DNA of 64,000 nt from Rhizobium sp. CB3090. GTDB lineage: Bacteria; Pseudomonadota; Alphaproteobacteria; Rhizobiales; Rhizobiaceae. Location: positions 3,468,001 to 3,532,000 of the forward strand of contig NZ_CP121662.1 of assembly GCF_029714285.1 (NCBI RefSeq). Reading direction: 5' to 3'. The notes beneath the pieces were generated by a model that was not told the origin of the DNA, did not search any database, and saw only the letters and a list, made by a program, of their open reading frames with translations. Numbering within the stretch: position 1 is the stretch's first letter; each line of letters opens with the position of its first letter. Position numbers and translations under genes: made by a program. Below, in pieces: positions 37,800-47,777 of this stretch.

Positions 37800-39634
37800 G
37801 CCGGTGTTTCGGCTGGTAATGAGAGGATGAAGCGGGCGCCGAGCAGCGTCGCGCCATCACCGTCGACGATGTTTTCAGCACGCAGAGATCCGCCATGCGC
37901 CTCAGCGATCTGCCGGCTGATCGAAAGGCCCAAACCGGAATTCTGACCGAAACCTTCCGCTTCCGGCCGGTCGGTATAGAAACGCTCGAAAATGCGATCG
38001 ATATTTTCCGCCTGAATGCCCGGCCCGTTGTCTTCGACATAGATGACGCAGCGCGTTCGCGTTCGCGTCAGTCTGACTGTGATTTTTCCGGTGTCTTTCG
38101 CAACGAAAGAGCGGGCGTTCTCAATGAGGTTGGTGACGATCTGGCCGATGCGCAGATCGTGGCCGTCGATGGTGAACTTGGTTTTCGCACCCGGCTTGCG
38201 GTCGACGACATAATCTATCTCGACCGCCTTCTTAGAATGCCCGACCTGCCGGGAAATATCGATCATGTCGCGCAACAGGACTTCGAGATCGAGCGATTTC
38301 GCGTCCGAGCGCGCAAGTTCGGCATCGAGGCGGGATGCGTCGGAAATATCGCTGATCAGCCGGTCAAGGCGGCGTACGTCATGCTGGATGACATCCATCA
38401 GCCGTTTCTTGGAATCGTCGCTTTTGGCGAGCGGCAACGTTTCGACGGCGCTGCGCAGCGATGTCAGCGGGTTCTTCAGTTCGTGACTGACGTCGGCGGC
38501 GAAACTTTCGATCGCATCGATACGGTCGTAGAGCGCTGACGTCATGTCGCGCAGCGCGATCGACAGGTTGCCGATTTCATCCTGGCGGGCGGAGAAATCA
38601 GGAATTTCCTCACGCTCCTTCGCTCCGCCGCGGCGCACGCGGATGGCGGCGGCCGAAAGCCGGCGCAGCGGATTGGCGATGGTCGAGGACAAAAGCAGCG
38701 ACAGAACGACGTTAACCAGGGTCGCGACACCGAAGACGCGCATGATCGCCAAGCGTTCGGCATGGACGATCTTGTCGATATCGCCGGCCTGCGTCGACAA
38801 CAGCAATACGCCGAGCACGGCGCGGAAACGTTGGATGGGGACGGCAACGGAGACGATCAGCTCGCCCTTTTCCGTGGTTCGCACCACGGCGCCGCGCACG
38901 CCGGTCAGCGCATTCATTACTTCCGGGTAGATCGAACCGTCACCGCCGGGCGCTTCCTTATAAACCGGCAGGTTGCCCGGCTGCAGCATCTTGTTGAGCA
39001 GGCCGCTGAACCAGTCCGACCAGCTTTGTGCCGCATCTTCCACCGGTGGCAGATCGTAGCGCAGCACCTGACCGCGCGAATAGAGATGGCGGCTGTCGAG
39101 CAGCAGATTGGCGTCGGCATCGAAGATGCGGGCGCGGGTGCGCGTCGGCGAAATCAACCGCGTCAACACCGGCGCCACCTTCTCCGGATCGATCGGAAAC
39201 TCCAGGTCCTCATCGTTCGGAACCGGCGTGATGCTCTGCCCCGCCTGGAGTTCCAATAGCTTCTGCGGGTCGATGGTAATGGAATTGGTGTCGACCGAAG
39301 CGGATGCCGAGACGGCACCGGCGATGATTTCGCCCTGCGTTAGCAGGCTCTCGACGCGGGCGTCGATCAAGCCCTCGCGGAACTGATTGAGATAGAGGAT
39401 ACCGCCGACGAGAACGACGAGGGCGGCGAGGTTGAAGAACAGAATACGCCGCGTCAGGCTCGAGAAGACGGCATTGCCGAAGATGCGGCGGATCAGCGTG
39501 AAAGGGTGAGTCCACCGACGGCGGGCGATTCTGACGTCGCTCGGGCTTTCCGTATCGTCGATGTCTCTATCTTGCACCAGTTGCGCCAAGCCAACGGCCC
39601 TTTCGAAGGACAGGATCGGCGATCCTGTCCGCAT
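37796..39634 (-). CDS. chvG: ChvG (ExoS) membrane sensor histidine kinase
   Basis: A 612-residue sensor with transmembrane segments at about 64-82 and 296-318 that bound a periplasmic domain of about 210 residues. A HAMP region (NPLRRLSAAAIRVRRG) and the H-box VSHELKNPLTSLRSAVETLP with His384 follow. NLIENARSF and DNGPGIQAENID make up the ATPase. In Agrobacterium and Sinorhizobium ChvG/ExoS with ChvI responds to acid or envelope stress and controls exopolysaccharide and motility. Here it follows chvI with 89 bases that hold a RIME-like repeat, and overlaps hprK by 4 bases. Confidence 0.95.
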   Translation of the reverse strand: MRTGSPILSFERAVGLAQLVQDRDIDDTESPSDVRIARRRWTHPFTLIRRIFGNAVFSSLTRRILFFNLAALVVLVGGILYLNQFREGLIDARVESLLTQGEIIAGAVSASASVDTNSITIDPQKLLELQAGQSITPVPNDEDLEFPIDPEKVAPVLTRLISPTRTRARIFDADANLLLDSRHLYSRGQVLRYDLPPVEDAAQSWSDWFSGLLNKMLQPGNLPVYKEAPGGDGSIYPEVMNALTGVRGAVVRTTEKGELIVSVAVPIQRFRAVLGVLLLSTQAGDIDKIVHAERLAIMRVFGVATLVNVVLSLLLSSTIANPLRRLSAAAIRVRRGGAKEREEIPDFSARQDEIGNLSIALRDMTSALYDRIDAIESFAADVSHELKNPLTSLRSAVETLPLAKSDDSKKRLMDVIQHDVRRLDRLISDISDASRLDAELARSDAKSLDLEVLLRDMIDISRQVGHSKKAVEIDYVVDRKPGAKTKFTIDGHDLRIGQIVTNLIENARSFVAKDTGKITVRLTRTRTRCVIYVEDNGPGIQAENIDRIFERFYTDRPEAEGFGQNSGLGLSISRQIAEAHGGSLRAENIVDGDGATLLGARFILSLPAETPA

Positions 39635-39676
39635 GCTCTTATTCCATTGCCTGCAGCATGGTCCAGTTAACTATCC

Positions 39677-39725
39677 GAGCATGATGCCGGAAAGTGTAAG
39701 CGGTTTTCGCATGATATCCCGCTCT
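39677..39725. repeat. Degenerate RIME-like repeat in the chvI-chvG gap
   Basis: gagcatgatgccggaaagtg at its left end and gctcta at its right give the same pattern as at 33856-33905, with a weaker right arm (atgatatcccgctc). The right edge reaches into the chvI stop codon (39724-39726). Confidence 0.7.
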
Positions 39726-40455
39726 AGGCCGCTTCGCGGAAGCGGTAGCCGACTCCATACAGCGTTTCGATCATATCAAAATCGAGATCGACCATCTTGA
39801 ATTTCTTGCGAAGCCGCTTGATGTGGCTGTCGATGGTGCGATCGTCGACATAGACCTGCTCGTCGTAAGCAGCGTCCATCAAGGCATCGCGGCTTTTTAC
39901 GACGCCGGGGCGTTGCGCCAGGGAATGCAGGATCAGGAACTCCGTGACGGTCAGCGTCACCGGTTCTCCCTTCCAGGTGCAGGTATGGCGTTCCTGGTCC
40001 ATGACAAGCTGCCCGCGCTCCAGCGAGCGGGCTTGTTGCACGGCGCCGGGCTTCGCGGCTGTGCCGCTATTGGCCGCATTCGCAACTTCACGGGCGGAAG
40101 CACGGCGAAGCACGGCCTTGACGCGCTCGACCAGTAGGCGCTGCGAGAAGGGTTTGGTGATGAAGTCGTCGGCACCCATCTTCAGGCCGAAGAGCTCGTC
40201 GATCTCTTCATCTTTCGAGGTCAGGAAGATCACCGGCAGATCGGACTTCTGCCGCAGGCGGCGCAAAAGCTCCATGCCGTCCATGCGCGGCATCTTGATA
40301 TCGAAGATCGCCAGTTGCGGCGGCCGGGCAAGCAATCCGTCGAGCGCCGAAGCGCCGTCGGTATAGGTTTCCACCTTGTATCCCTCGGCTTCCAAGGCAA
40401 TCGACACGGAAGTCAGGATATTGCGGTCGTCGTCAACAAGCGCGATTGTCAACAT
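39724..40455 (-). CDS. chvI: ChvI response regulator, OmpR family
   Basis: A 243-residue regulator. The receiver domain has VDDD at residues 7-10 and the phospho-acceptor Asp52 in [13 protein letters not shown], with Lys in ITKPF. The winged-helix domain shows [20 protein letters not shown] and [17 protein letters not shown] start at 40473 is open, but a GGAG lies inside it seven bases before the ATG at 40455, which gives the family-like N-terminus. It is the first gene of the chvI-chvG-hprK-EIIA-HPr unit and is divergent from pckA. Confidence 0.95.
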   Translation of the reverse strand: MLTIALVDDDRNILTSVSIALEAEGYKVETYTDGASALDGLLARPPQLAIFDIKMPRMDGMELLRRLRQKSDLPVIFLTSKDEEIDELFGLKMGADDFITKPFSQRLLVERVKAVLRRASAREVANAANSGTAAKPGAVQQARSLERGQLVMDQERHTCTWKGEPVTLTVTEFLILHSLAQRPGVVKSRDALMDAAYDEQVYVDDRTIDSHIKRLRKKFKMVDLDFDMIETLYGVGYRFREAA

Positions 40456-40808
40456 GGTGTTCGTCTCCGTCATCAGTGCGCGTCTCTCCCGGATTTGGAA
40501 TCCAGCCCAGGTGGCTTGCCAGCTCGTTGGCGGTAACCTGGCGCGCGCTTATGGGGATAAAGGTGGAACAAATTGTGGCAAAGATAAAGAGGCGGATTGC
40601 CGGATGCGCAAATAGTCTACCATTAGTTGTGTGGCGAAACGTCTCGATGACATGCATTCAAACGATTTAAAATCATGTAAATTTATTTAAATCGATTAAA
40701 TATATGATATTATTCAATTTTTCTCGCCATCCTCTCTTGTGCTTTTAAAAAGACGCCTCTACGCTTTATTTAGTTTTAACGGCTGAGGCCACGTTGAGGA
40801 ATAAAGCA
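40456..40808. other. Divergent chvI/pckA intergenic region
   Basis: A 353-base gap carrying the promoters of both genes and no recognisable gene. The half next to pckA (about 40640-40760) is markedly AT-rich against a GC-rich chromosome and contains a perfect inverted repeat, cgatttaaa (40663-40671) and tttaaatcg (40686-40694). The half next to chvI shows nothing I can name. Confidence 0.6.
40737..40765 (+). promoter_or_regulatory. Candidate pckA promoter
   Basis: TTGTGC (40737-40742) and TACGCT (40760-40765) with a 17-base spacer, about 45 bases before the pckA start, downstream of the AT-rich inverted repeat. By-eye match only. Confidence 0.35.
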
Positions 40809-42419
40809 ATGGAGCAATTTGGCGTCCGCAATCCCGCAATCGAAATCGAATCGATCGGCCTGGGGGCCGCCGCCAGTGTGCGTTATAACCTTCTTGAGTC
40901 TCACCTTTACGAGGAAGCGATTCGTCGGCGCGAAGCCGATCTGACCGCTCATGGTGCGCTGAGAGCATTGACAGGGCAACATACCGGCCGCTCGCCGAAG
41001 GACAAGTTCGTCGTCCGCAACGCGGTGACCGAAGACCAGATCTGGTGGGACAACAACAAGCCGATGTCGCCGGAACATTTCGCGCTGCTGCACAAGGACA
41101 TGCTGGCGCATGTGCACGGCAAGGACCTGTTCGTCCAGGATCTTATCGGCGGCGCCGATCAGGATTACGCTCTGCCGACACGCGTCGTCACCGAATTCGC
41201 CTGGCACTCGCTGTTCATCCGGAACCTGCTCATTCGTCCCGAACGCTCGGCGCTGGAAAGCTTCGTGCCGAAACTGACGATCATCGATCTGCCGAGCTTC
41301 CGCGCCGATCCGGAGCGCCATGGCTGCCGCACGGAAACGGTGATCGCCTGCGATCTCGTCAACGGCATCGTTCTGATCGGCGGTACCTCCTATGCCGGCG
41401 AAATGAAGAAATCGGTCTTCACCGTGCTGAATTACCTGTTGCCCGAGCGTGGCGTCATGCCGATGCACTGCTCGGCCAATGTCGGCCCGGACGGCGACGC
41501 GGCGATTTTCTTCGGCCTGTCGGGCACCGGCAAGACGACGCTGTCGGCCGACCCGACGCGCACGCTGATCGGCGATGACGAGCATGGTTGGGGCGAAAAC
41601 GGCATCTTCAATTTCGAAGGCGGCTGCTACGCCAAGACCATCCGCCTGTCGGCCGAAGCCGAGCCGGAAATCTACGCCACGACCCGCCGCTTCGGCACCG
41701 TGCTTGAAAATGTCGTGCTGGACGAACATGGCGTGCCCGATCTCGACGACGGCTCGCTGACGGAGAACACCCGCAGCGCCTATCCGCTGCATTTCATCCC
41801 GAATGCTTCGGAATCCGGCATGACCGGCCATCCGGAAACGATCATCATGCTGACGGCCGATGCCTTCGGCGTCATGCCGCCGATCGCCAAGCTGACACCG
41901 GAACAGGCGATGTATCACTTCCTCTCCGGCTACACCGCCAAGGTCGCGGGCACGGAAAAGGGCGTCGTCGAGCCGGAAGCCACGTTCTCGACCTGTTTCG
42001 GCGCTCCCTTCATGCCGCGCCATCCGGCCGAATACGGCAATCTGCTCAAGGATCAGATCGCCCGCCACGGCGCGCGCTGCTGGCTCGTCAACACCGGCTG
42101 GACCGGCGGCGCCTATGGCACGGGCCGGCGCATGCCAATCAAGGCGACGCGCGCCCTGCTGGCCGCAGCCTTGAAGGGTGATCTCGACAATGTCGAGTTC
42201 CGCATCGATCCGAATTTCGGCTTTGCGGTGCCGGTCGCCGTCGAAGACGTAGACAGCGCCATCCTCGACCCGCGCTCCACCTGGGCCGATGCTCAGGCCT
42301 ATGATGCGCAGGCGGCCAAGCTGGTGGAGATGTTCGTCTCCAACTTCGCCAAGTTTGAAAGCCATGTCGACGGCAATGTCCGCGATGCGGCCCCGGGCCT
42401 GCGCGCTGCGGCCGAGTGA
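40809..42419 (+). CDS. pckA: Phosphoenolpyruvate carboxykinase (ATP)
   Basis: A 536-residue gluconeogenic enzyme that converts oxaloacetate and ATP to PEP. The kinase P-loop is [38 protein letters not shown] carries the metal ligands (quoted here as two adjoining blocks: GDDEHGWG and [10 protein letters not shown]). [10 protein letters not shown] and [11 protein letters not shown] are typical C-terminal blocks. A TTG at 40794 is open, but GAGGA lies eight bases before the ATG at 40809, and 536 residues is the known rhizobial size. It is required for growth on dicarboxylates, so catabolite regulation is expected. Confidence 0.97.
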   Translation: MEQFGVRNPAIEIESIGLGAAASVRYNLLESHLYEEAIRRREADLTAHGALRALTGQHTGRSPKDKFVVRNAVTEDQIWWDNNKPMSPEHFALLHKDMLAHVHGKDLFVQDLIGGADQDYALPTRVVTEFAWHSLFIRNLLIRPERSALESFVPKLTIIDLPSFRADPERHGCRTETVIACDLVNGIVLIGGTSYAGEMKKSVFTVLNYLLPERGVMPMHCSANVGPDGDAAIFFGLSGTGKTTLSADPTRTLIGDDEHGWGENGIFNFEGGCYAKTIRLSAEAEPEIYATTRRFGTVLENVVLDEHGVPDLDDGSLTENTRSAYPLHFIPNASESGMTGHPETIIMLTADAFGVMPPIAKLTPEQAMYHFLSGYTAKVAGTEKGVVEPEATFSTCFGAPFMPRHPAEYGNLLKDQIARHGARCWLVNTGWTGGAYGTGRRMPIKATRALLAAALKGDLDNVEFRIDPNFGFAVPVAVEDVDSAILDPRSTWADAQAYDAQAAKLVEMFVSNFAKFESHVDGNVRDAAPGLRAAAE

Positions 42420-42446
42420 TCCGCCGCCTGGACGCAATGACTCACG

Positions 42447-42479
42447 TGAAACCCCGGCGGTCTATCGGCCGGGGTTTCA
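42447..42479 (+). terminator. Terminator after pckA
   Basis: A 12-bp stem tgaaaccccggc / gccggggtttca followed by TTTTG, 28 bases beyond the pckA stop. Confidence 0.92.
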
Positions 42480-42529
42480 TTTTGCCATCGGCCTGTTTTC
42501 AACTGCGCGCCAATATGGGATAGACGCGC

Positions 42530-42964
42530 ATGGCCAGCGACGCGCTTTATATCAACGACCGGATCATCATTGCCGGATGGGAACTGACGGAACAATTCGT
42601 TCTGGCGGGCGGCCCCGGCGGGCAGAACGTCAACAAGGTCGCGACATCAGTCCAGTTGTTCTTCAATATTGCGAATTCGCCGTCGCTGAATGACCGCGTC
42701 AAGGCCAACGCCATCCGGCTCGCCGGCCGGCGCGTCTCCAAGGACGGCGTCCTGATGATCGAGGCCAGCCGCTTCCGCAGCCAGGATCGCAATCGCGAGG
42801 ATGCGCGCGAGCGGCTAAAGGAACTGATCCTCGAAGCCGCCGCCCCGCCACCACCGCCCCGCAAGAAGACCAAGCCGACCAAAGGCTCGATCGAACGGCG
42901 CCTGAAGGAAAAATCGGGCCGCTCGGAGGTCAAGAAGATGCGCGGCAAGCCCGGCGGCGACTAG
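42530..42964 (+). CDS. arfB: Peptidyl-tRNA hydrolase ArfB (YaeJ), ribosome rescue
   Basis: A 144-residue class I release-factor-like protein. The catalytic GGQ is in VLAGGPGGQNVNKVAT near residue 30. The C-terminal tail is very basic (KKTKPTKGSIERRLKEK), as needed to enter the empty mRNA channel of stalled ribosomes. It lacks the codon-recognition domain of RF1/RF2, which fits ArfB. It stands between pckA and alkB and is preceded by the pckA terminator, so it has its own promoter. Confidence 0.93.
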   Translation: MASDALYINDRIIIAGWELTEQFVLAGGPGGQNVNKVATSVQLFFNIANSPSLNDRVKANAIRLAGRRVSKDGVLMIEASRFRSQDRNREDARERLKELILEAAAPPPPPRKKTKPTKGSIERRLKEKSGRSEVKKMRGKPGGD

Positions 42965-43043
42965 GTTTTCGGGCTGCGGTTTTTGTTTGGTTGGGTAAAA
43001 TTAGGCTTGTCGGGTGAATGTTCCTTCACCGCAGGAAACAAAA

Positions 43044-43652
43044 ATGCTCCTACCCAACGGAATTCGTCATCTCCCCGGCTATCTCGACCGCTCCACCCAG
43101 GAAGCGCTGGTCGAAGTGATTCGCGCCGTCACTGCCGAAGCGCCGCTTTACACCCCCGCCATGCCCGGCACCGGCAAGGAGATGTCTGTGCGCATGACCA
43201 ATTGCGGGCCGCTCGGCTGGGTCACGGACAAGCAGCGCGGCTATCGTTACCAGTCGATGCATCCGGTAACTGGCAGGCCCTGGCCAGCCATGCCGACACA
43301 ACTACTCGATCTCTGGAATGAGATAGCTGGCTATGAAAAGCCGCCTGAGGCTTGTCTCATCAATTTCTATGGGGACGATGCCCGTATGGGCCTGCATCAG
43401 GATCGCGACGAACAGGATCTCGACGCGCCTGTGCTATCGATCTCGCTCGGCAACACCTGCCTCTTTCGAGTGGGTGGTCTCAATCGCAAGGATCGCACAC
43501 TATCTTTCAAGCTTTTCAGCGGCGATATCGTCGTTCTCGGCGGAGAAGGCAGACTTTGCTTCCACGGCGTCGACCGCATCTATCCGGCAACGTCGACATT
43601 GCTGAAGAATGGCGGACGGATAAACCTCACTTTAAGACGCGTGACTCCATAG
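43044..43652 (+). CDS. alkB: AlkB-type alpha-ketoglutarate dioxygenase, DNA/RNA alkylation repair
   Basis: A 202-residue Fe(II) dioxygenase that removes methyl groups from 1-methyladenine and 3-methylcytosine. Iron ligands are His and Asp in MGLHQDRDEQD and the distal His in CFHGVDR. The 2-oxoglutarate Arg is in GRINLTLRR. The frame is open from 43014, but an AGGAAA site lies just before the ATG at 43044. The next gene starts 35 bases after its stop on the same strand. Confidence 0.94.
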   Translation: MLLPNGIRHLPGYLDRSTQEALVEVIRAVTAEAPLYTPAMPGTGKEMSVRMTNCGPLGWVTDKQRGYRYQSMHPVTGRPWPAMPTQLLDLWNEIAGYEKPPEACLINFYGDDARMGLHQDRDEQDLDAPVLSISLGNTCLFRVGGLNRKDRTLSFKLFSGDIVVLGGEGRLCFHGVDRIYPATSTLLKNGGRINLTLRRVTP

Positions 43653-43687
43653 TGATTCGCGAAAAACGCGATTTTGGAGTGACTGAA

Positions 43688-44952
43688 ATGCAATCGAAGG
43701 TGAGGCTGGATTTTATTCTGGCAGGCATGGTTGCCATGCTGGGAATGGTCCGCGGCTTGTACCTGACAACTGTATGGGTATTGACGCCGGATGGAATTTC
43801 CGTCGTTGCGGACCGGCTGCCCTATTGGGATTTCACCAATCTGTGGGCTGGTTCACTGATGGCTCTGAAAGGCCATGTTGCCTATCTCTTCGATATGGCC
43901 GCCTATCGACAAGAGCTTCGTGTGTTTTTCTCGCCGCTCCTGCCGGATCATGAATGGAGCTATCCGCCCTCCATTCTTCTGATTGGGGTGCCGTTTGCCG
44001 CGCTCCCGATTTTCCCCGCCTACATTTTGTGGACGCTGCTGACCCTTCTGTTGCTCTTTCTGGCGACAAAGCCGCTCGGGTTGAACCTGTGGGCGCGCAT
44101 GCTCATCGTTATTTGCCCGCCGCCTTGGTCAACATGATCCTGGGGCAGAACGGTGCATTAACCACGGCCCTCTTGCTCTTCGGGTTGTCTCTCGCGCCCG
44201 GCCGGCCAATTATTGCCGGCATTTTCTTCGGCGTGCTGACGATCAAGCCGCAACTAGGTGTACTCGTCCCTTTTTGTCTACTGGCGAGCGGCAATTATCG
44301 GGCGATTTTTTCCGCCTGCACGACAACGCTCGTCCTGATAGGCGCCACCGGTTTGCTGTTCGGTTTCGACGTTTGGTCGCTGTTCCTGACCGAGACTCGT
44401 CCGCTGATGACGGAGATTCTGGAGGCACCTTTTCCGCAAGGGTATCAGGTCAATGCCACGGCGTTCTTCATGCTGGCGCGTTCGCTGGGATTCGGGCTCA
44501 CCGGATCTTACGTGTTTCAGGCGGTCTTCTCCATCCTGGCGATCGTCGCGGTTCTATGGCTCTGGCAGCACGGAAAGGTCGTAGTCGATCATGCCGCCAG
44601 GGTTTGCCTGACGGCCGTATTGACACTTGTCGCCATGCCCTATGGATATTCCTACGATACGATACCGATGAGCGTTGCTGTTGTGTATCTGTTCTTCACG
44701 CAGCGAAGCGCACTGCTTCTTCTCGTCGCCGTCTGGCTCTATCCGTTGTTCAATCAACAGATCGTTAGGCAGACGGCAATGTCTCTGGGCGTCTTGGTGC
44801 CGACAGTCCTCGCCGCATGGATGCTCTTTCTGGCGTGGAGAGACCAGTTGCGGTCAAGTGCGAAGGCAGCGGAAGGAAGTGAAACGGCGCAGCCTAAAGC
44901 TTCCTCAACGCCACCTGTTCGATCAGATGATTCCTGCCCTTCTGCAGGATGA
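43688..44952 (+). pseudogene. DUF2029/GT87-like membrane glycosyltransferase, frameshifted
   Basis: From the ATG at 43688 (GGAG site upstream) one frame gives about 150 residues of a polytopic membrane protein, ending TGA at 44137. The likeness continues in another frame as PAALVNMILGQNGALTTALL and on to 44952 with several more hydrophobic segments. A missing T in the TTT at 44112-44114 would restore ATT-TTG-CCC-GCC and one protein of about 421 residues. Family: alpha-mannosyltransferase-like proteins with LGQNG after a membrane helix. This is either a recent pseudogene or a sequencing error. The last 59 bases overlap the convergent coaA end. Confidence 0.78.
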
Positions 44953-45889
44953 GGTCGGCGCGGGGGCGGGTCGGCAGGATGTTTTGGCGCAGGTTCTTCA
45001 GGTTGATGTTCTTCCACAGCCCCTCGGCAGTCGCGATCGCCTCCTCCTCGGTGATCGAGGCGTAGCGATGGAAGAAGGAGTGAGGGTCACGGAAGGCGGT
45101 CTCGCGCAGCTTCATGAAGCGCGCCACATACCAGTTGTGGATCAGATGCTCGTCGGCATCGATATAGATGGAGAAATCGAAGAAGTCCGACACCATCGGC
45201 ACGATCTTGCCGTCCGCCGGCAGGTGCCGCGATTGCAGCACGTTGATGCCTTCGAAGATCAGGATATCCGGCCGGTCGACGGTCTTGTATTCGTCCGGCA
45301 GCACGTCATAGACGAGATGCGAATAGCAGGGTGCCTTGACATCTGGCTGCCCGGCCTTGATCGCCGAGAGGAAGCGCAGGAGCGCTGCGGTATCGTAACT
45401 TTCGGGAAAGCCCTTGCGCTGCATCAGGTTGCGGCGCTGCAATTCGGCGTTCGGATAGAGAAAGCCATCGGTCGTGACTAGATCGACCTTCGGGCTTGAC
45501 GGCCAGCGGCCGAGCAATTCCTTCAGGATACGGGCCGTGGTGGACTTGCCGACGGCGACGGAGCCGGCGATACCGATGACGAAGGGCGTCTTGGCCACAT
45601 CGGAGAGGCTGAGAAACCGATTGCGCTGCTCGAACAGGATCTGGGAAGACTCCACATGCGAGGACAGCAGGCGCGATAGCGAAAGGTAGATGCGCCGGAC
45701 TTCGTCGAGATCGATTGGGTCGCCCATGGAGCGCAGCCGCTTCACTTCGTCGGCGGTCAATGTCAGCGGCGTGTCGGCTCTGAATTTCGACCACTCGTCC
45801 GACGAAAAGAAATAATAGGGCGAATAGGCTTTCGCCTCAAATATATCGAGCGTCTCGTGCGCAGGCAGGGTCTGGGTCGCTATCGTCAT
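44894..45889 (-). CDS. coaA: Pantothenate kinase, type I
   Basis: A 331-residue kinase that phosphorylates pantothenate, the first step of CoA synthesis. The P-loop is [17 protein letters not shown] near residue 100. [24 protein letters not shown] and FEGINVLQ follow, and the C-terminus has [14 protein letters not shown]. Full length, so probably subject to CoA feedback like E. coli CoaA. It lies 6 bases after hisE and is the last gene of the his cluster on this strand. Confidence 0.96.
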   Translation of the reverse strand: MTIATQTLPAHETLDIFEAKAYSPYYFFSSDEWSKFRADTPLTLTADEVKRLRSMGDPIDLDEVRRIYLSLSRLLSSHVESSQILFEQRNRFLSLSDVAKTPFVIGIAGSVAVGKSTTARILKELLGRWPSSPKVDLVTTDGFLYPNAELQRRNLMQRKGFPESYDTAALLRFLSAIKAGQPDVKAPCYSHLVYDVLPDEYKTVDRPDILIFEGINVLQSRHLPADGKIVPMVSDFFDFSIYIDADEHLIHNWYVARFMKLRETAFRDPHSFFHRYASITEEEAIATAEGLWKNINLKNLRQNILPTRPRADLILQKGRNHLIEQVALRKL

Positions 45890-45895
45890 CGCATT

Positions 45896-46210
45896 CTACC
45901 GGCTGGCCTTCTCCTGAAGGCCGGATTGAGCGGTGCGCTTTTCGAGCTCACCCATGACATTCTGCAACGGAATGCCTGCTATCTTCAATACGACCATAAG
46001 GTGATAAAGCAAATCGGCTGCCTCATAGGTGAGATTGTCGCGATCGTTGGTCACAGCCGCCATGACCGCCTCGATCGCTTCCTCGCCCAGCTTCTTTGCC
46101 GCCTTCGGCTGGCCGGCGGCAAAAAGCTTCGCTGTCCAGGAGTCCTCCGGCGATGCCTTGGACCTCACATCGACGATTTTTTCGAGGTCGAAAAGGGTAA
46201 ATCCGCTCAT
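45896..46210 (-). CDS. hisE: Phosphoribosyl-ATP pyrophosphatase
   Basis: A 104-residue MazG-fold enzyme, stand-alone as in most alphaproteobacteria (no HisI fusion). [26 protein letters not shown] (in two blocks) and [11 protein letters not shown] supply the acidic metal site. Histidine pathway step 2. It follows hisF with 15 bases between them and precedes coaA by 6 bases. Confidence 0.95.
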   Translation of the reverse strand: MSGFTLFDLEKIVDVRSKASPEDSWTAKLFAAGQPKAAKKLGEEAIEAVMAAVTNDRDNLTYEAADLLYHLMVVLKIAGIPLQNVMGELEKRTAQSGLQEKASR

Positions 46211-46225
46211 CCGTCCTATCCCTTC

Positions 46226-47014
46226 CTAATCGAGCCGCATGGCGATGCCATGCTCGGACATATAATGTTTTGCTTCGCCGACCGAATAGGTGCCGAAGTG
46301 GAAAATCGAGGCGGCGAGCACGGCCGTCGCATGGCCTTCCTTGATGCCGGCAACCAGATCGTCGAGATCGCCGACGCCGCCGGACGCGATGACCGGAACG
46401 CGCACGGCATCCGCGATTGCCCGCGTCAGCTCCAAGTCATAACCGACCTTGGTGCCGTCGCGATCCATGGAGGTGACCAGAAGTTCGCCGGCGCCGCGCT
46501 CGACCATCTTGCGGGCAAAATCGACGGCGTCGATGCCGGTCGCGTTGCGGCCGCCATGGGTATAGATCTCCCAGGCGCTCAAATTATCGCCGCCGAGCGC
46601 CTCTGTGCGTCGCCGCTTGGCGTCGATCGAGACGACGATGCATTGATTGCCGAATTTGTCGGCGGCTTCGGCAACGAAATCCGGATTGTTCACCGCTGCC
46701 GAATTGATCGAAACCTTGTCGGCGCCGCAGAGCAGCAGCTTGCGGATATCGGCGATGGTCCGAACGCCGCCGCCGACCGTCACCGGCATGAAGCATTGTT
46801 CGGCAGTGCGGGCCACGACATCGAAAATCGTCTCTCTGTTGTCGGAAGAGGCGGTGATGTCGAGGAAGCAGAGCTCGTCGGCGCCGGCGGCATCGTAAGC
46901 CTTGGCGGCCTCGACGGGGTCGCCGGCATCAACGAGATTGAGGAAATTGACGCCCTTGACGACGCGGCCGTCCTTGACGTCGAGGCAGGGGATGACGCGG
47001 GCTTTCAGGGTCAT
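46226..47014 (-). CDS. hisF: Imidazole glycerol phosphate synthase, cyclase subunit
   Basis: A 262-residue barrel; with HisH it makes IGP and AICAR. The catalytic Asp residues are in [20 protein letters not shown] and in [29 protein letters not shown] and [13 protein letters not shown] bind phosphates. It overlaps hisA by 4 bases. Confidence 0.97.
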   Translation of the reverse strand: MTLKARVIPCLDVKDGRVVKGVNFLNLVDAGDPVEAAKAYDAAGADELCFLDITASSDNRETIFDVVARTAEQCFMPVTVGGGVRTIADIRKLLLCGADKVSINSAAVNNPDFVAEAADKFGNQCIVVSIDAKRRRTEALGGDNLSAWEIYTHGGRNATGIDAVDFARKMVERGAGELLVTSMDRDGTKVGYDLELTRAIADAVRVPVIASGGVGDLDDLVAGIKEGHATAVLAASIFHFGTYSVGEAKHYMSEHGIAMRLD

Positions 47015-47754
47015 TGCGCTGCCTCCTTAGCCCGCTTGATCAGGGCTAGTGCTTCCTTCGGATCGATACGGCCATCATAAAGCGCACGGCCGGAAATCGC
47101 ACCTTCCAGTTTGCGGGCGTCCGGCTGAATCATGCGGCGGATATCGTCGAGCGAGGCGAGCCCGCCGGAGGCGATGACCGGAATGGAAACCGCATCGGCC
47201 AGTTCCAGCGTCGAGGTCCAGTTGATGCCGGTCAGAATGCCGTCGCGGTCGATATCGGTATAGATGATCGCGGCGACGCCGGCGCCCTCGAATTTTTTCG
47301 CCAGTTCGATAACGCCGAGCTCGGAGGCTTCCGCCCAGCCCTCGACCGCTACCTTGCCGCCCTTGGCGTCGATGCCGACGGCGATGTGTCCCGGAAACCT
47401 CCGGCAGGCTTCAACGACGAGTGCCGGATCGCGCACAGCAACCGTGCCGAGGATGACGCGCGCAAGCCCGCGCGACAGCCAGTTTTCGATATGGTCGAGC
47501 GTGCGGATGCCGCCGCCGAGCTGCACCGGGTTCTTCGTCGCCTTGAGAATGGCATCGACGGCAGCGCCATTGACGGTCTCGCCGGCAAAGGCGCCGTTGA
47601 GATCGACCACATGCAGCCACTCGAAACCCTGGTCCTCGAATGCCTTGGCTTGCGCGGCCGGATCAGGATTGTAGACGGTTGCCTGTTGCATGTCGCCGAG
47701 CTTGAGGCGTACGCACTGGCCGTCTTTTAGGTCGATGGCAGGAAACAGAATCAT
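47011..47754 (-). CDS. hisA: ProFAR isomerase
   Basis: A 247-residue barrel homologous to His[16 protein letters not shown] starts it with the catalytic Asp, then [24 protein letters not shown] with the second Asp, and [15 protein letters not shown]. Histidine pathway step 4. It follows hisH with a 23-base gap and overlaps hisF. Confidence 0.97.
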   Translation of the reverse strand: MILFPAIDLKDGQCVRLKLGDMQQATVYNPDPAAQAKAFEDQGFEWLHVVDLNGAFAGETVNGAAVDAILKATKNPVQLGGGIRTLDHIENWLSRGLARVILGTVAVRDPALVVEACRRFPGHIAVGIDAKGGKVAVEGWAEASELGVIELAKKFEGAGVAAIIYTDIDRDGILTGINWTSTLELADAVSIPVIASGGLASLDDIRRMIQPDARKLEGAISGRALYDGRIDPKEALALIKRAKEAAQ

Positions 47755-47777
47755 GTCTTTGTCCTCAGTGCGCGAGC

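Noticed and set aside
40663..40699. A CtrA-type binding site (TTAA-N7-TTAA) upstream of pckA or chvI.
   Set aside because: TTAA copies are present, but the closest pair has a spacing of five, not seven.
40776..42437. A 553-codon minus-strand frame opposite pckA.
   Set aside because: Antisense to PckA, no homology seen.
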